The translations under genes were made by a program, and so were the position numbers. Positions 55,621 to 64,000 of a stretch of 64,000 nt of DNA are shown in pieces. Where the stretch lies: assembly GCF_012926525.1 (NCBI RefSeq), contig NZ_JABBNI010000017.1, positions 32,038 to 96,037 of the forward strand. Direction: 5' to 3'. How positions within the stretch are numbered: the stretch's first letter is position 1; every line of letters begins with the position of its first letter. Source of the DNA: Clostridium muellerianum. GTDB lineage: Bacteria > Bacillota > Clostridia > Clostridiales > Clostridiaceae. Below the pieces are notes generated by a model. It saw nothing but the letters and a program-made list of their open reading frames with translations. It was not told the DNA's origin and ran no database searches.

Positions 55621-55624
55621 TAAG

Positions 55625-57088
55625 ATGTTTAGAGAATATTTAGTACAAAAATTAGGAGCATTATATGAGGACAAAATAATTATTTTTGATTTTGACAATA
55701 TAAAAAATAGGTACAACTATGTAGAAATATTAGAAGAGTTCGGATTTAAAATAATATTTTATGATGATGCTACTCAGTTTAGAAATATTTATAACAATGA
55801 TACAGCGTATTTTTACACAAGAGTGGCTATTATAGTTATATTAAAATGCTATGTTCCTTATGATGTATTAAAAAGCTTTTATAATGTGGAGATAAGTTGG
55901 AGTAGCTTATTTCCTGAGTTAAACAAGGAAGTTATATTAAATGATAAGTCATTAGATTTGGATTTGCTATATGGTGCTTATAGCGAACTTTATGAAAATC
56001 TACATATTTATGAAAAGACTATTGATTATGTAGTTCGAAGAGTTTATGGAAAAGAAAATGTACAGAATTATATTAATAAAATTGAGGAGAATTTATTAGC
56101 TTCAATAAGGGACCGGAGTTTGGATTACAAAGCATGGATAAAGGTTGCAGCTCAAAAAGGAAAAGCTGAATATATTGCTGCGCAATGTGGAGTAAATGTT
56201 AATTTTTCTTTTATTGATGATGAATTTAAGAAATTTATTATTAATGAATATAAATCTCTTTCAAGTATTACCTCAAGAGAATCACCTATAATGGTTAATC
56301 GAGTGTTGGACTATATTGCTAAATCAAAAGAAAAAGTAGCACTTATAGTTCTTGATGGAATGTCAGTGTTTGATTTTAATATTTTATCAAAAGGCTTTGA
56401 GAGTATTGACTATGAAGAAGATTATATCTATGCTATGATACCAACAACAACTGCAATATCAAGACAAAGTTTATTATCAGGAAAATTTCCTGTTCAATTA
56501 GAGAGGCCATTTGATTTAAGCAGAGAAGAAAAACAATTTCATGAAAAAGCAAAGGATCTAGGATATTTAGAAAAACAAGTTTTATATACTAGAGGATATA
56601 ATATTCATATAGGTCCAAATATTAAGTTTTTAAGTGTAATTATTAATGATATTGATAATCTTGTCCATGGACAGATCCAAGGAAGAGAAGGCATGTATAA
56701 TGATATAAATTTACTTGCGCATTCTAGGAAAATTCAGGAACTTATTAAGGAGTTATATTCTAAAGGATTTAATATTTATATAACTGCAGATCATGGCAAT
56801 ACTTTGTGTACTGGATTGGGTGCTATAAGAGGCGCTGGCGTGGAAGTAGAAACCAGATCAAAGAGAATGGTTATATTTAAGGATTTTGTAAGGAATAATG
56901 AGAATATAGATTCTTATGGTTTAATTGATTATCCTGGATACTACCTAGATAAACAGTATAAATACTATATATGTAACACAGGAACTTCATTTGATACAAA
57001 AGATTCTATGGTTATGACACATGGAGGAATTTCTATTGATGAAGTAATAGTTCCATTTATAAAGATAAAGGCGGTGCAAAATGGCTAA
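55625..57088 (+). CDS. pglZ: PglZ-domain phosphatase-like protein of type 3 BREX
   Basis: A 487-residue protein with the alkaline-phosphatase-superfamily PglZ domain. VALIVLDGMS (D244) is the first metal site, IPTTTAISRQSLLSG (~272) carries the likely nucleophile threonine, and ITADHGN (D389, H390) and MTHGG are the later metal ligands. PglZ is the hallmark of BREX and Pgl systems. The ATG at 55625 lies four bases after the helicase stop; a longer overlapping frame upstream has no ribosome site. It overlaps brxA by eight bases. Confidence 0.9.
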   Translation: MFREYLVQKLGALYEDKIIIFDFDNIKNRYNYVEILEEFGFKIIFYDDATQFRNIYNNDTAYFYTRVAIIVILKCYVPYDVLKSFYNVEISWSSLFPELNKEVILNDKSLDLDLLYGAYSELYENLHIYEKTIDYVVRRVYGKENVQNYINKIEENLLASIRDRSLDYKAWIKVAAQKGKAEYIAAQCGVNVNFSFIDDEFKKFIINEYKSLSSITSRESPIMVNRVLDYIAKSKEKVALIVLDGMSVFDFNILSKGFESIDYEEDYIYAMIPTTTAISRQSLLSGKFPVQLERPFDLSREEKQFHEKAKDLGYLEKQVLYTRGYNIHIGPNIKFLSVIINDIDNLVHGQIQGREGMYNDINLLAHSRKIQELIKELYSKGFNIYITADHGNTLCTGLGAIRGAGVEVETRSKRMVIFKDFVRNNENIDSYGLIDYPGYYLDKQYKYYICNTGTSFDTKDSMVMTHGGISIDEVIVPFIKIKAVQNG

Positions 57089-57785
57089 GATTGTAGGACT
57101 TTCAAGACCAATTAAGCTAGAATGGCTAAATAAGGCTGTTGACTTACTTAAGCAGGGCAAGTCAGAAGAAGAAATAAAAAATGAGTTAAATGAGTATTTA
57201 TCCTTTGAAATTACAAGCCCAACAAATCTGAGAAAGACTAGAGAAATTTTAATGACAATTTGGATTAAAACACCAGATGAATTTGTGTCGATAAAAAAAT
57301 TGGCTCTGGAACTTTATGATAATGAAAATGTAAATAAGATTCTTATTCATTGGTGTATGATTCTATTGACATATCCTGTATTTTTAGATGTATGTGCTTT
57401 AATTGGAAAATTAATAGACATACAGGAAACTTTCACTACTGCTTGGCTTAAGCAGAAATTGTTTGATATTTGGGGGGAGCGAACTACTTTACTACATTCT
57501 GTTGATAAAATGCTTCAAACCTTAAAATGTCTTGGTGTGGTAGAAAATCAGAAAAAAGGCGAATATAAGGCTTCTTTGATTGATATAAAAAATGAAAAAG
57601 CAGTAACGTTAATTTTATTAGCAATAATTGCAACAAATAGCAAAGCATACTATGAAATAGCTGAGTTATCTCAAGTGCCATATATGTTTCCATTTAGCTA
57701 TAGTGTTTCTCATGAATTATTATATAGTTCTGATTTGTTTGTATTAAATAATTTTGGAGGAAAAGTTGTAGTTACAGGTGAATAA
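57081..57785 (+). CDS. brxA: BrxA-like protein of type 3 BREX
   Basis: A 234-residue mostly helical protein, last gene of the operon. It starts with IKLEWLNKAVDLLKQGKSEE, and the middle has IHWCMILLTYPVFLDVCALI and WGERTTLLHSVDKMLQTLK. The position (after pglZ) and length fit BrxA (DUF1819, a small DNA-binding protein) of type 3 loci. My identification depends more on gene order than on a sharp motif. A terminator lies about 180 bases downstream. Confidence 0.65.
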   Translation: MAKIVGLSRPIKLEWLNKAVDLLKQGKSEEEIKNELNEYLSFEITSPTNLRKTREILMTIWIKTPDEFVSIKKLALELYDNENVNKILIHWCMILLTYPVFLDVCALIGKLIDIQETFTTAWLKQKLFDIWGERTTLLHSVDKMLQTLKCLGVVENQKKGEYKASLIDIKNEKAVTLILLAIIATNSKAYYEIAELSQVPYMFPFSYSVSHELLYSSDLFVLNNFGGKVVVTGE

Positions 57786-57802
57786 TTGGCTTACATTAGC
57801 AG

Positions 57803-57861
57803 CAAAAACTGTTCCAATTTTTGTAAGGAATCAAGCCCTTTACAAAGATTGTAAATAAAAC
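57803..57861 (+). repeat. 60-bp direct repeat, copy 1
   Basis: Contains AAAACTGTTCCAATTTTTG and a small hairpin TGTAAGG/CCTTTACA. It is similar to 58471-58529. Together they bracket the terminator and the transposase relic. On the minus strand this copy encodes a short open piece ending GLDSLQKLEQFLLLM. Confidence 0.5.
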
Positions 57862-57967
57862 CAACATCACTCATAATTTATTAATAACAATAAATAATAT
57901 ACAATAGCAGTGTAACTTCTACTACTATTGTATCAATCCAATAATAAATAATTGACAAATTAAAAAT

Positions 57968-58003
57968 GCCTACGGCGCCTGTTAAAAATGCCGTAGGCTT
58001 CTT
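57968..58003 (+). terminator. Terminator of the BREX operon
   Basis: Perfect nine-base stem GCCTACGGC/GCCGTAGGC followed by TTCTT. Confidence 0.7.
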
Positions 58004-58092
58004 AATTGTACTAAAATTAGGCTATATATTCAGAACATAAAATTAGACTACTCCTACAGTTTAAAACGTAGTTTTTTAAATTTTAATTTATA

Positions 58093-58530
58093 TTATGAGT
58101 TAACAATATACTTAAGAACATCTTCAATATTTTCTAGAATATTAGATTTTACTATTCTTGTCACTTTAAGCATTGAAGTTGCTATTTCAAGTGATTCTTT
58201 AAAAAAATATACAAGTATATATGATATGAGTGCTGTATAAATCTGAACTTTAATGCTATTGTCATTGTATCCTATGCATTTCTTAATCTTTAAATTTTTC
58301 CTCATTTTCGTTAAAAGTAACAATTTTCCTATAAGTATTACGAGTATTATTTTTGCTATATCCAGTTCCTAGTGTAATTTCATAGTCAAATATAAGCTCA
58401 TTATTAACATAAGTACTTCGGATTTCTTCAATACAAGTATTGGAATGTTGTCTTGTTATAAATTTAGCAATCAAAACTGTTCCAGTTTTTGAAAGGTAAC
58501 AGGTACCTTTCAGAGATTGGTAGTGAAACG
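58093..58530 (-). pseudogene. IS4-type transposase remnant
   Basis: Two minus-strand frames together resemble the end of an IS4-family transposase. The later part reads NLKIKKCIGYNDNSIKVQIY then TALISYILVYFFKESLEI, the family's C-terminal helix. The earlier part reads VLIAKFITRQHSNTCIEEI and YEITLGTGYSKNN, the beta-rich insertion preceding it. The catalytic N-terminal half is missing and the two parts are in different frames (junction near 58283-58323). It is dead. Confidence 0.65.
58471..58529 (+). repeat. 60-bp direct repeat, copy 2
   Basis: Contains AAAACTGTTCCAGTTTTTG and hairpin GAAAGGT/ACCTTTC. It is divergent from copy 1 at 57803 and overlaps the transposase relic. The following 58530-58743 stretch shows no gene. 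Confidence 0.5.
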
Positions 58531-58743
58531 AGTAATCTCTGTTGTGTCTGAATCGTGCTTCTTAAAATGCTTATGATAATGCATTCAGACTTTTGTCATA
58601 GTCTTCTTTGCTTTATTAAGTTCTGATGTGAAATGATTAGCAAGCTCAGGGCGTTGTTAACAATTTGTTAATAAATTATTTTCATATTAGAAGAATGTAA
58701 GGGCTTAGAGGAAGCTGGATGGAATTTGGATAACATGAAAGCT

Positions 58744-58793
58744 TTGTGACATAAATAGGTCCACAAATGGTGGTATAATGAAATTGCTAAGTT
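58744..58793 (+). promoter_or_regulatory. Shared upstream element, copy 2
   Basis: Same block as 41101-41150: TTGTGAC, GTCCACAA, then TGGTGG and a perfect TATAAT, AAATTGCTAA. It ends about 20 bases before the gene at 58815. Confidence 0.6.
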
Positions 58794-58814
58794 TATATTG
58801 AAAGGAAGACAAAA

Positions 58815-59105
58815 ATGGATATAAGTAATATGCCACCAGATACAGTGCTAACAGAAGAAATGTTTGATCCACAACAAGGTGAAAGATTCATGGCTATAGA
58901 GCATCATAAAAGCAAATTTAATGAGGTAATAAGAAGAAGTACAAAAGATCAACTTGAAGCATATAGAGTATATCGTAGAATTAAACATAGGGATAAAATT
59001 TTGGTTAGGGCAATGGTTACTTACTCTGATCTACCAAAACAATTTGGATATGATGTAGAGTTTATATTGGATTATGAAATAATTGAAATTTTAGAAGGTA
59101 GATAA
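58815..59105 (+). CDS. Hypothetical 96-residue protein
   Basis: A soluble protein with no family I recognise: DISNMPPDTVLTEEMFDPQQ at the start, then a basic, arginine-rich middle (VYRRIKHRDKILVRAM) and an acidic end. AAAGGAAG lies before the ATG. It is placed directly under the shared upstream element, about 1 kb after the BREX operon, so it may be co-regulated with the coiled-coil gene at 41185 and the gene at 59400. Confidence 0.6.
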   Translation: MDISNMPPDTVLTEEMFDPQQGERFMAIEHHKSKFNEVIRRSTKDQLEAYRVYRRIKHRDKILVRAMVTYSDLPKQFGYDVEFILDYEIIEILEGR

Positions 59106-59194
59106 ATTACCTTCTTTTTTATTTTAGTTAATTTGTTCATATTACAAATATTATATTGGAAGATTTGCCTGTAAATTTGAATATTATTAAAGTA

Positions 59195-59244
59195 TTGTGA
59201 CGTAAATAAGGCCACAAAGGATGATACAATAAAATTGCTAATGA
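59195..59244 (+). promoter_or_regulatory. Shared upstream element, copy 3
   Basis: Same block: TTGTGAC, GGCCACAA, AGGATGA, TACAAT, AAAATTGCTAATG. It lies 156 bases before the TTG start at 59400; a decayed stretch lies in between. Confidence 0.55.
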
Positions 59245-59399
59245 CGTGTTGATAAATACTCTAAAATCTATACCAGGGATTAAAGGTAGAGATGTCTGAT
59301 TTGAAAGATGTTATGAGTACAAGATTATAGCTTAAAGCACTTAATAGAAGAAATAATGTTTTATATCAGGTGGTTACTAGAAAAAATGGAGGGTTATAT

Positions 59400-59915
59400 T
59401 TGAAGGAAAGATTTTATGCATATAATCATTTTAGAATAAACTATATGTTGTATAAAGAACAGGATAAGATATGTGCTGAAGTTGATAGAGAAATTGGTAA
59501 TATTGATGTAGAACGTATTAAGTTTTATGGGGATACATATAAAAAAGCAGAAATTAATCTAAGAGAATGGTTTAAGCAGCAAACTAAAGATATACGTAAG
59601 ATATTAAAAAAAGGATATAAAATTGAACCGTGTTATGAAGATGTATTTTATTTTATTAGGGAAAAAAATATAGGGTATCACATTACATCGATTAAAAACA
59701 GAAAAAGTATTCTAAAGAATGGCCTTATTCCAAATAAATATATGGATTTAGAAGTCTATAATGCAAGTGTAATATTAGATAAACTAAATAATCATCATAG
59801 TGATATATCTAAATCAAATTCAGTATACCTGCATCCTCAATTGGGTAATTGGATTGGTGAAGAGCAAGATGAAGAATTTAAAGATACTTACAAGGAAATA
59901 TTAAAATATTATTAG
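59400..59915 (+). CDS. Hypothetical protein with an ADP-ribosyltransferase-like segment
   Basis: A 171-residue protein. Residues ~100-165 include IGYHITSIKNRKSILKNGLI and SVYLHPQLGNWIGEE. The HxT...N..SIL..GL pattern resembles the NAD-binding start of DarT/RNA 2'-phosphotransferase-type ADP-ribosyltransferases. The later catalytic glutamate region is not visible, so the domain is either truncated or a different fold. The TTG start at 59400 is preceded by GGAGGG at six bases; an upstream GTG (59370) lacks such a site. It sits under the shared upstream element. Confidence 0.5.
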   Translation: MKERFYAYNHFRINYMLYKEQDKICAEVDREIGNIDVERIKFYGDTYKKAEINLREWFKQQTKDIRKILKKGYKIEPCYEDVFYFIREKNIGYHITSIKNRKSILKNGLIPNKYMDLEVYNASVILDKLNNHHSDISKSNSVYLHPQLGNWIGEEQDEEFKDTYKEILKYY

Positions 59916-60085
59916 GAAATTATAAAAAGTTTAATTTTTGAAACAAGGGATTTAATTTAGAAATTCATGCTATATTATTTCTAAAAGATTTATTAATTTT
60001 ATAAGTTTCTATTTTTGGATAAAATTTAAACCAGGTTATAAAAAATTACAATAGTAATACGGAAATTCTAGGAAGGTGGCTCCTC

Positions 60086-63055
60086 ATGGAAAGAATAGTT
60101 TATTTTGAACCTCTGTTTACAAAAAGAAGAGAAAAACTAGTTGAAAGTTGTGTAAAGCTTCAAAGACAAGGGAAAAACTTCATTTACCTTCTTCCTTCAA
60201 GAGAGGCAATAAAGGATGTAAGGTATTCTATAATTGACAGAAACTTCGGAATGATTAACTCTACTGTAATAATGTTTGACGAACTTGAAAGAATGCTTGT
60301 GGAAGGTGTAATAAGTAATGATAGGATTATTCATGAGGATTTTGAGGCTGTAATTATAGCAAGACTATTTAAGGAAAATAAGGATAAGCTCCTTTATTAT
60401 AAAAAAGTGTTTAATAAGCATGGATTTATTGAAGAAACTAGAACCTTTATTAAAGTGTTAAAAAGACAAAATATATCCTCAGAAGAATTCATTAAGAGAA
60501 TAAACAGCTTAAATGACTTGGAGGATTCTATTCTTAAAAGTAAGCTTCAGGATTTAAGTTTAATATATAAAGAATATACGGATATGCTGAAAAAGTATAA
60601 CATATATGATGTGAATGACATATCGTTAAAAGCAGTGAAAACAGTAAAAGAAGGAAGAGGAAAAAAAGTATTTAACAAGACAGACAGTATAATTATAGAT
60701 GGATTTATAAGTATAGATGAAGTAGATATGAAGCTTATTGAACAGATATGTGAGAAAAGCAATGTGAATTTATATGTAAATCTTTCTTTTAAAAATGCCT
60801 TAACTAAGGATATGCTGCAGGAGAAAATAGCTAATAGATTTGCTAATATGGGTTTTACTATAGAGGAATCCTTAGAAGAATTTTATGATGTAAATAAAGA
60901 TATAAAATGCTTATGTGAAAACCTCTACTCTGGGAAAACAGTGGAGAAGGCTGAAGCTGTTACAATTAACAGTTATCCTTCTATTTCAGTAGAGGTAAGG
61001 GAAACAGCTAGAGATATAAAAAGACTTCTTTTACAAGAAGAAGCGGAAAATATAGCAGTGTTTGTAAACAATAAGGATGAGTATATGCCTCATCTGATCA
61101 GGATTTTTAGGGAGTTTAAAATTCCAATTGAGGTAGTAGATAATATGCCTATTTCTGCAGCTCAATTAGTTAGAAATACTATAAATGAAGTGTTTTTTGA
61201 AGAAGAAAATAAAACTGTAGGGCAGTGGATTGATTGTATCTGTGAAAAGATTCAGGATTACAGTTTAGAGATAGCTGAGTTAAAGAAAAAAGTTTTAGAA
61301 GAGTCTTTACCTATACAAGATATGATAGTTTTAAAGGGATATTTAGGCTTTGAAAGTTTTCTTGAAGGTTTGAAGAATAGTTTTAAGCTATGCGGGATGT
61401 TAGAGGACTTAATGCCAAAAGAAGATATAAAGGAACTTATAAGAAGTTCTGTTGAAAATACTCCTATGACTATAGAAAACACCAAAGCAGTAGGGGTAAA
61501 AGTATTAAATACAGATTTGGCTAGAGGTACTTTTTATAATCACGTATACATATTAGGATTAAATGAAGGAGAAATGCCAGCAGTATCACAGAGCAGAGGT
61601 ATACTAAATGAGCAGGATATAAATAGTTTGATTAATCTTGATATTAGTTATAAGGATTATGAATTAGATCTTTTAAAGGAAAAAATAAGATTTAACTTTA
61701 CCTTAAGTACAGCTAGAAAGGCTGTTACTCTATCTTTTAGAACTTCTGATGAGAAGGGCGGTTTTTCTATACCATCTTCCTTTATTCAAGAGGTGAAGTT
61801 TTTAACTGGAATAAACTACAGTAGAGCTCTTACTATGAGAGATAGATTTGAACTGAAGTTTAGTGATGTAATGTCTGAATATGAGTTAAAAGTAGTACTT
61901 CTTAAAAGTTTATTTGATAAATACTACAATGATGGAAAAGAATTATCCTATGAGGAGAAGCTTAATGTAATAAAAGCCTATGAGAAAGATGTGGAAAATT
62001 ATATATATAAAGGCTTTGTTGAATATCATAAAAATAAGGAAGTAAACTTTAATAATTATGAAGGTATACTAGGAGAGAAGTTTGGTAGATTTTCAAAAAA
62101 GAATAAATTAAGTATATCAGCTATTAAGGATTATTTAGACTGTCCTTATTCTTTTATGGCAAATAGGATATTTAATTTATCTTATATCGAGGAGCTAGAA
62201 GATGAGTATAATAGCATGGAAATAGGAAATCTTTATCATGCTGTACTTTATTCCTATTATGATGGTTTATCAAATTATGAAGAGTTAGAAGAAGAAAGAT
62301 TACAGGAGCTATTTGATATAGAACTTAAGAAGATGAGAAGTATTGATCAGGAGCCAGAGCAGTATGAGGAATTTTATAAGTGCGCTCATGAAAATCTGAC
62401 GGAATTTATTAAGCTTGATTTAAAGAGATTTAAGGACTATGAAAAGAAAAGCAAAGGAAAGCTTTTAAGACCTGCTATACTGGAAAAGCTGTTTAAAAAT
62501 ACAGATTTATTTTCAATGGCAGTAGCCAGCAAGATTGATAGGGTAGATTTAGAGTATGAATTAAATGAAGGAGAATACATACCTACGGGCAGGTTTGTGA
62601 TTTACGATTATAAAAAGAAAAATATACCTAAATTTGATAGTATTTTATCCATAAAGGACTGCCAACTTACTATATATTATCTTATTATTTTAGAAGAGTT
62701 AAAAAACATACCACAATTAAGAGATAAGACGTTAGAGTGTATGGCCTTATTGTATTTGAGTATAGAAGATAGAGGCAAAACTAAGTTAAATTATGAAGGG
62801 ATTTATTTAGAAAAACATATGAAAAACTTAGGAATATCAAAGAAGTCACCTTTTGATAAAGAAAGCTTTTATGTTTTTATAAATTACGCAAAATCTACAA
62901 TAGAAGAAACTATGGCAAAAATTAAAGCAGGTAAGTTTAACTATACTTTAGAATGCAGTGCAGTTTTGAATTCCTATGCTAACATCAGTTGTGAATTTAA
63001 AGAAATGTGCAGATACAATAAGTCTAAGTTAGTGAATATAGGCTTGAAAAATTAA
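60086..63055 (+). CDS. addB: AddB-like PD-(D/E)XK nuclease/inactivated helicase subunit
   Basis: A 989-residue protein. The helicase-like N-terminal part has no Walker A motif (it starts IVYFEPLFTKRREKLVES). The C-terminal RecB-type nuclease has LSISAIKDYLDCPYSFMANR, the SKIDRVD and VIYDYKKK catalytic blocks, and three late cysteines (ECSAV...SCEFKEMC) that with the C of DCPYS fit the AddB iron-sulfur cluster. It is shorter than typical AddB (~1150). It lies 53 bases before an addA-like gene. The pair would resect double-strand breaks or degrade foreign DNA. Confidence 0.8.
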   Translation: MERIVYFEPLFTKRREKLVESCVKLQRQGKNFIYLLPSREAIKDVRYSIIDRNFGMINSTVIMFDELERMLVEGVISNDRIIHEDFEAVIIARLFKENKDKLLYYKKVFNKHGFIEETRTFIKVLKRQNISSEEFIKRINSLNDLEDSILKSKLQDLSLIYKEYTDMLKKYNIYDVNDISLKAVKTVKEGRGKKVFNKTDSIIIDGFISIDEVDMKLIEQICEKSNVNLYVNLSFKNALTKDMLQEKIANRFANMGFTIEESLEEFYDVNKDIKCLCENLYSGKTVEKAEAVTINSYPSISVEVRETARDIKRLLLQEEAENIAVFVNNKDEYMPHLIRIFREFKIPIEVVDNMPISAAQLVRNTINEVFFEEENKTVGQWIDCICEKIQDYSLEIAELKKKVLEESLPIQDMIVLKGYLGFESFLEGLKNSFKLCGMLEDLMPKEDIKELIRSSVENTPMTIENTKAVGVKVLNTDLARGTFYNHVYILGLNEGEMPAVSQSRGILNEQDINSLINLDISYKDYELDLLKEKIRFNFTLSTARKAVTLSFRTSDEKGGFSIPSSFIQEVKFLTGINYSRALTMRDRFELKFSDVMSEYELKVVLLKSLFDKYYNDGKELSYEEKLNVIKAYEKDVENYIYKGFVEYHKNKEVNFNNYEGILGEKFGRFSKKNKLSISAIKDYLDCPYSFMANRIFNLSYIEELEDEYNSMEIGNLYHAVLYSYYDGLSNYEELEEERLQELFDIELKKMRSIDQEPEQYEEFYKCAHENLTEFIKLDLKRFKDYEKKSKGKLLRPAILEKLFKNTDLFSMAVASKIDRVDLEYELNEGEYIPTGRFVIYDYKKKNIPKFDSILSIKDCQLTIYYLIILEELKNIPQLRDKTLECMALLYLSIEDRGKTKLNYEGIYLEKHMKNLGISKKSPFDKESFYVFINYAKSTIEETMAKIKAGKFNYTLECSAVLNSYANISCEFKEMCRYNKSKLVNIGLKN

Positions 63056-63108
63056 GGATAACTTATAGATTTGTAAGGAGTTTCAGAAATTAAATAGGTG
63101 GTGGTTTT

Positions 63109-63880
63109 ATGGAATTTAATCGTGAACAAAAAGAGGCTTTAAATATAGATAAGAATGTAGCACTTTCTGCTGGTGCTGGATCAGGTAAAACAAGAGTTTT
63201 AACGGAAAGATACTTAAGGTTATTAGAAAGCGGAATAGATGTAGCACAAGTTGTGGCAATAACCTTTACAGATAAAGCTGCACTGGAAATGAAAAATAGA
63301 ATAAGGGAACAAATTGTTTTGAGAGTTGAAAAGGGTGAAAAAACAGTAGATTGGCAGAAGGCTTTAGATAAGCTGGAAAAGGCTAATATAAGTACAATAC
63401 ATAGCTTTTGTAGTAATATTGTGAAGGAAAACGCAGCATTGTTAGGAATGGATTTTAATTTTAAAATTATAAATGATGTTGACAGCAAAGAGTTTTTAAA
63501 GGATACAGCAGCCGAAGTATTAAAAAATTATTTTTCTAATGAGGAATACAGTGAAGAAGTTCAACTTCTAAATAATTTATTTGAAAATAAATATAAAGAA
63601 GAAAAATTTATAGAAGAAATCCTAAAGATAAGAGTAGATATATTGGAAAAGGGGTTGGCCTTTGAAGAGATAATTAAAAATGCAGCAGCTTCCATTGAGA
63701 AATTTGTATTAAAAATTATCTATGAGATAAATGAAATCTATAGGGAATACAAGTTGAAAAGAGATATGCTGGATTATACAGATCTTCAAACTAGAGCGGC
63801 AGAACTCCTAGGAATGAGAGAGTTAAGAGAAGCTTATAAAAAAAGATATAAGAGAATAATGGTAGATGAATTTCAGGATA
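63109..63880 (+). CDS. addA: AddA-like UvrD helicase, first exon, interrupted at 63880/63881
   Basis: About 257 residues of a UvrD/AddA-type helicase: the start EFNREQKEALNIDKNVALSA with Walker A AGAGSGKT (21-28), motif Ia ITFTDKAALEMKNRI, STIHSFCSNIV, and motif II MVDEFQD. The frame then stops being helicase-like after the first base of the expected threonine codon (DEFQD-T), where GTGCGAC begins. Reading on gives only 12 unrelated codons before TAG. The rest of the gene must lie beyond an inserted sequence outside the window. It is preceded by AGGTGG. Confidence 0.85.
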
Positions 63881-64000
63881 GTGCGACACGTTGCGTAGTG
63901 AAAAGCTACGCCGCATAGAAATTAATATCAATTAAAGATAAATATATAATACCAAAGATTTGATAAATGAATAAAAACTCCTTATACTGGAATTAAACCA
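63881..64000 (+). mobile_element. Probable 5' end of a group II intron inside addA
   Basis: The block begins GTGCGACACG, the consensus GUGYG 5' end of bacterial group II introns, at the exact base where addA coding ends. A hairpin GCGTAG/CTACGC with a TGAAAAG loop follows directly. The remainder to the window end is non-coding. The intron body, any reverse transcriptase gene and the second exon lie outside. Confidence 0.55.

Noticed and set aside
55544..55624. Upstream extension of pglZ into the helicase gene
   Set aside because: The extra 27 codons overlap conserved helicase coding and lack a ribosome site. ATG 55625 fits the operon spacing.
1..64000. Prophage or integrative element covering the island
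   Set aside because: No integrase, terminase, capsid or conjugation genes and no tRNA-type attachment sites were found. Only small or dead mobile elements are present.

Overview
The window looks like chromosome of a low-GC Clostridium-type Firmicute. The base composition is strongly AT-rich, ribosome binding sites are purine-rich AGGAGG types, promoters are sigma-A-like, and the gene families (TldD/TldE, EFR1 ferredoxins, BceRS-BceAB, LytTR-DUF3021, repeated AAA-ATPase/PD-(D/E)XK proteins) are ones commonly met in clostridia. No rRNA, tRNA or CRISPR array was seen. Genus is an inference from gene content; no search was run.

Region 1 (1-13 kb) is ordinary chromosome: the 3' part of a chemotaxis receptor, a GNAT acetyltransferase, a beta-lactamase-fold serine hydrolase, the TldD/TldE pair, a lone SUKH protein, a minus-strand AbrB/ABC-transporter operon, an anchored alpha/beta hydrolase and a LytTR-DUF3021 operon. 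Two small transcription units were missed by length-based gene finding: a 32-codon ORF with its own promoter and terminator (7763-8008), and a promoter-to-terminator unit without an ORF (10150-10347).

Region 2 (13-39 kb) is repeat-rich. Three near-identical 558-residue AAA-ATPase/PD-(D/E)XK proteins, a more distant relative, and the two ends of a dead copy are spread through it. A 50-65 bp promoter-bearing repeat occurs five times, mostly directly upstream of these genes. Fragments of a NUDIX gene, two copies of a 160 bp palindromic element, a 300 bp element with GGACAGA-rich ends and a 183 bp structured insertion lie between them. A BceRS-S41-BceAB peptide-sensing/ABC locus, a lipase and an amino acid permease share the region. 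The permease sits between the 5' and 3' remnants of the dead nuclease copy.

Region 3 (39-64 kb) is a defence island. It opens with a WYL regulator, followed by a coiled-coil DUF2325-like protein, a PLD-nuclease/helicase fusion and a MazG-like pyrophosphohydrolase. Then comes a compact, apparently complete type 3 BREX operon: HTH regulator, BrxF, BrxC, PglX, BrxH-type helicase, PglZ and BrxA. BrxF has no recognisable Walker A motif. Downstream are an IS4-type transposase relic, two small genes that share a 45-50 bp upstream element with the coiled-coil gene (a candidate WYL-controlled regulon), and an AddB/AddA-like helicase-nuclease pair. The addA frame stops inside its DEFQDT motif at a GTGCGAC sequence that looks like the 5' end of a group II intron running off the window.
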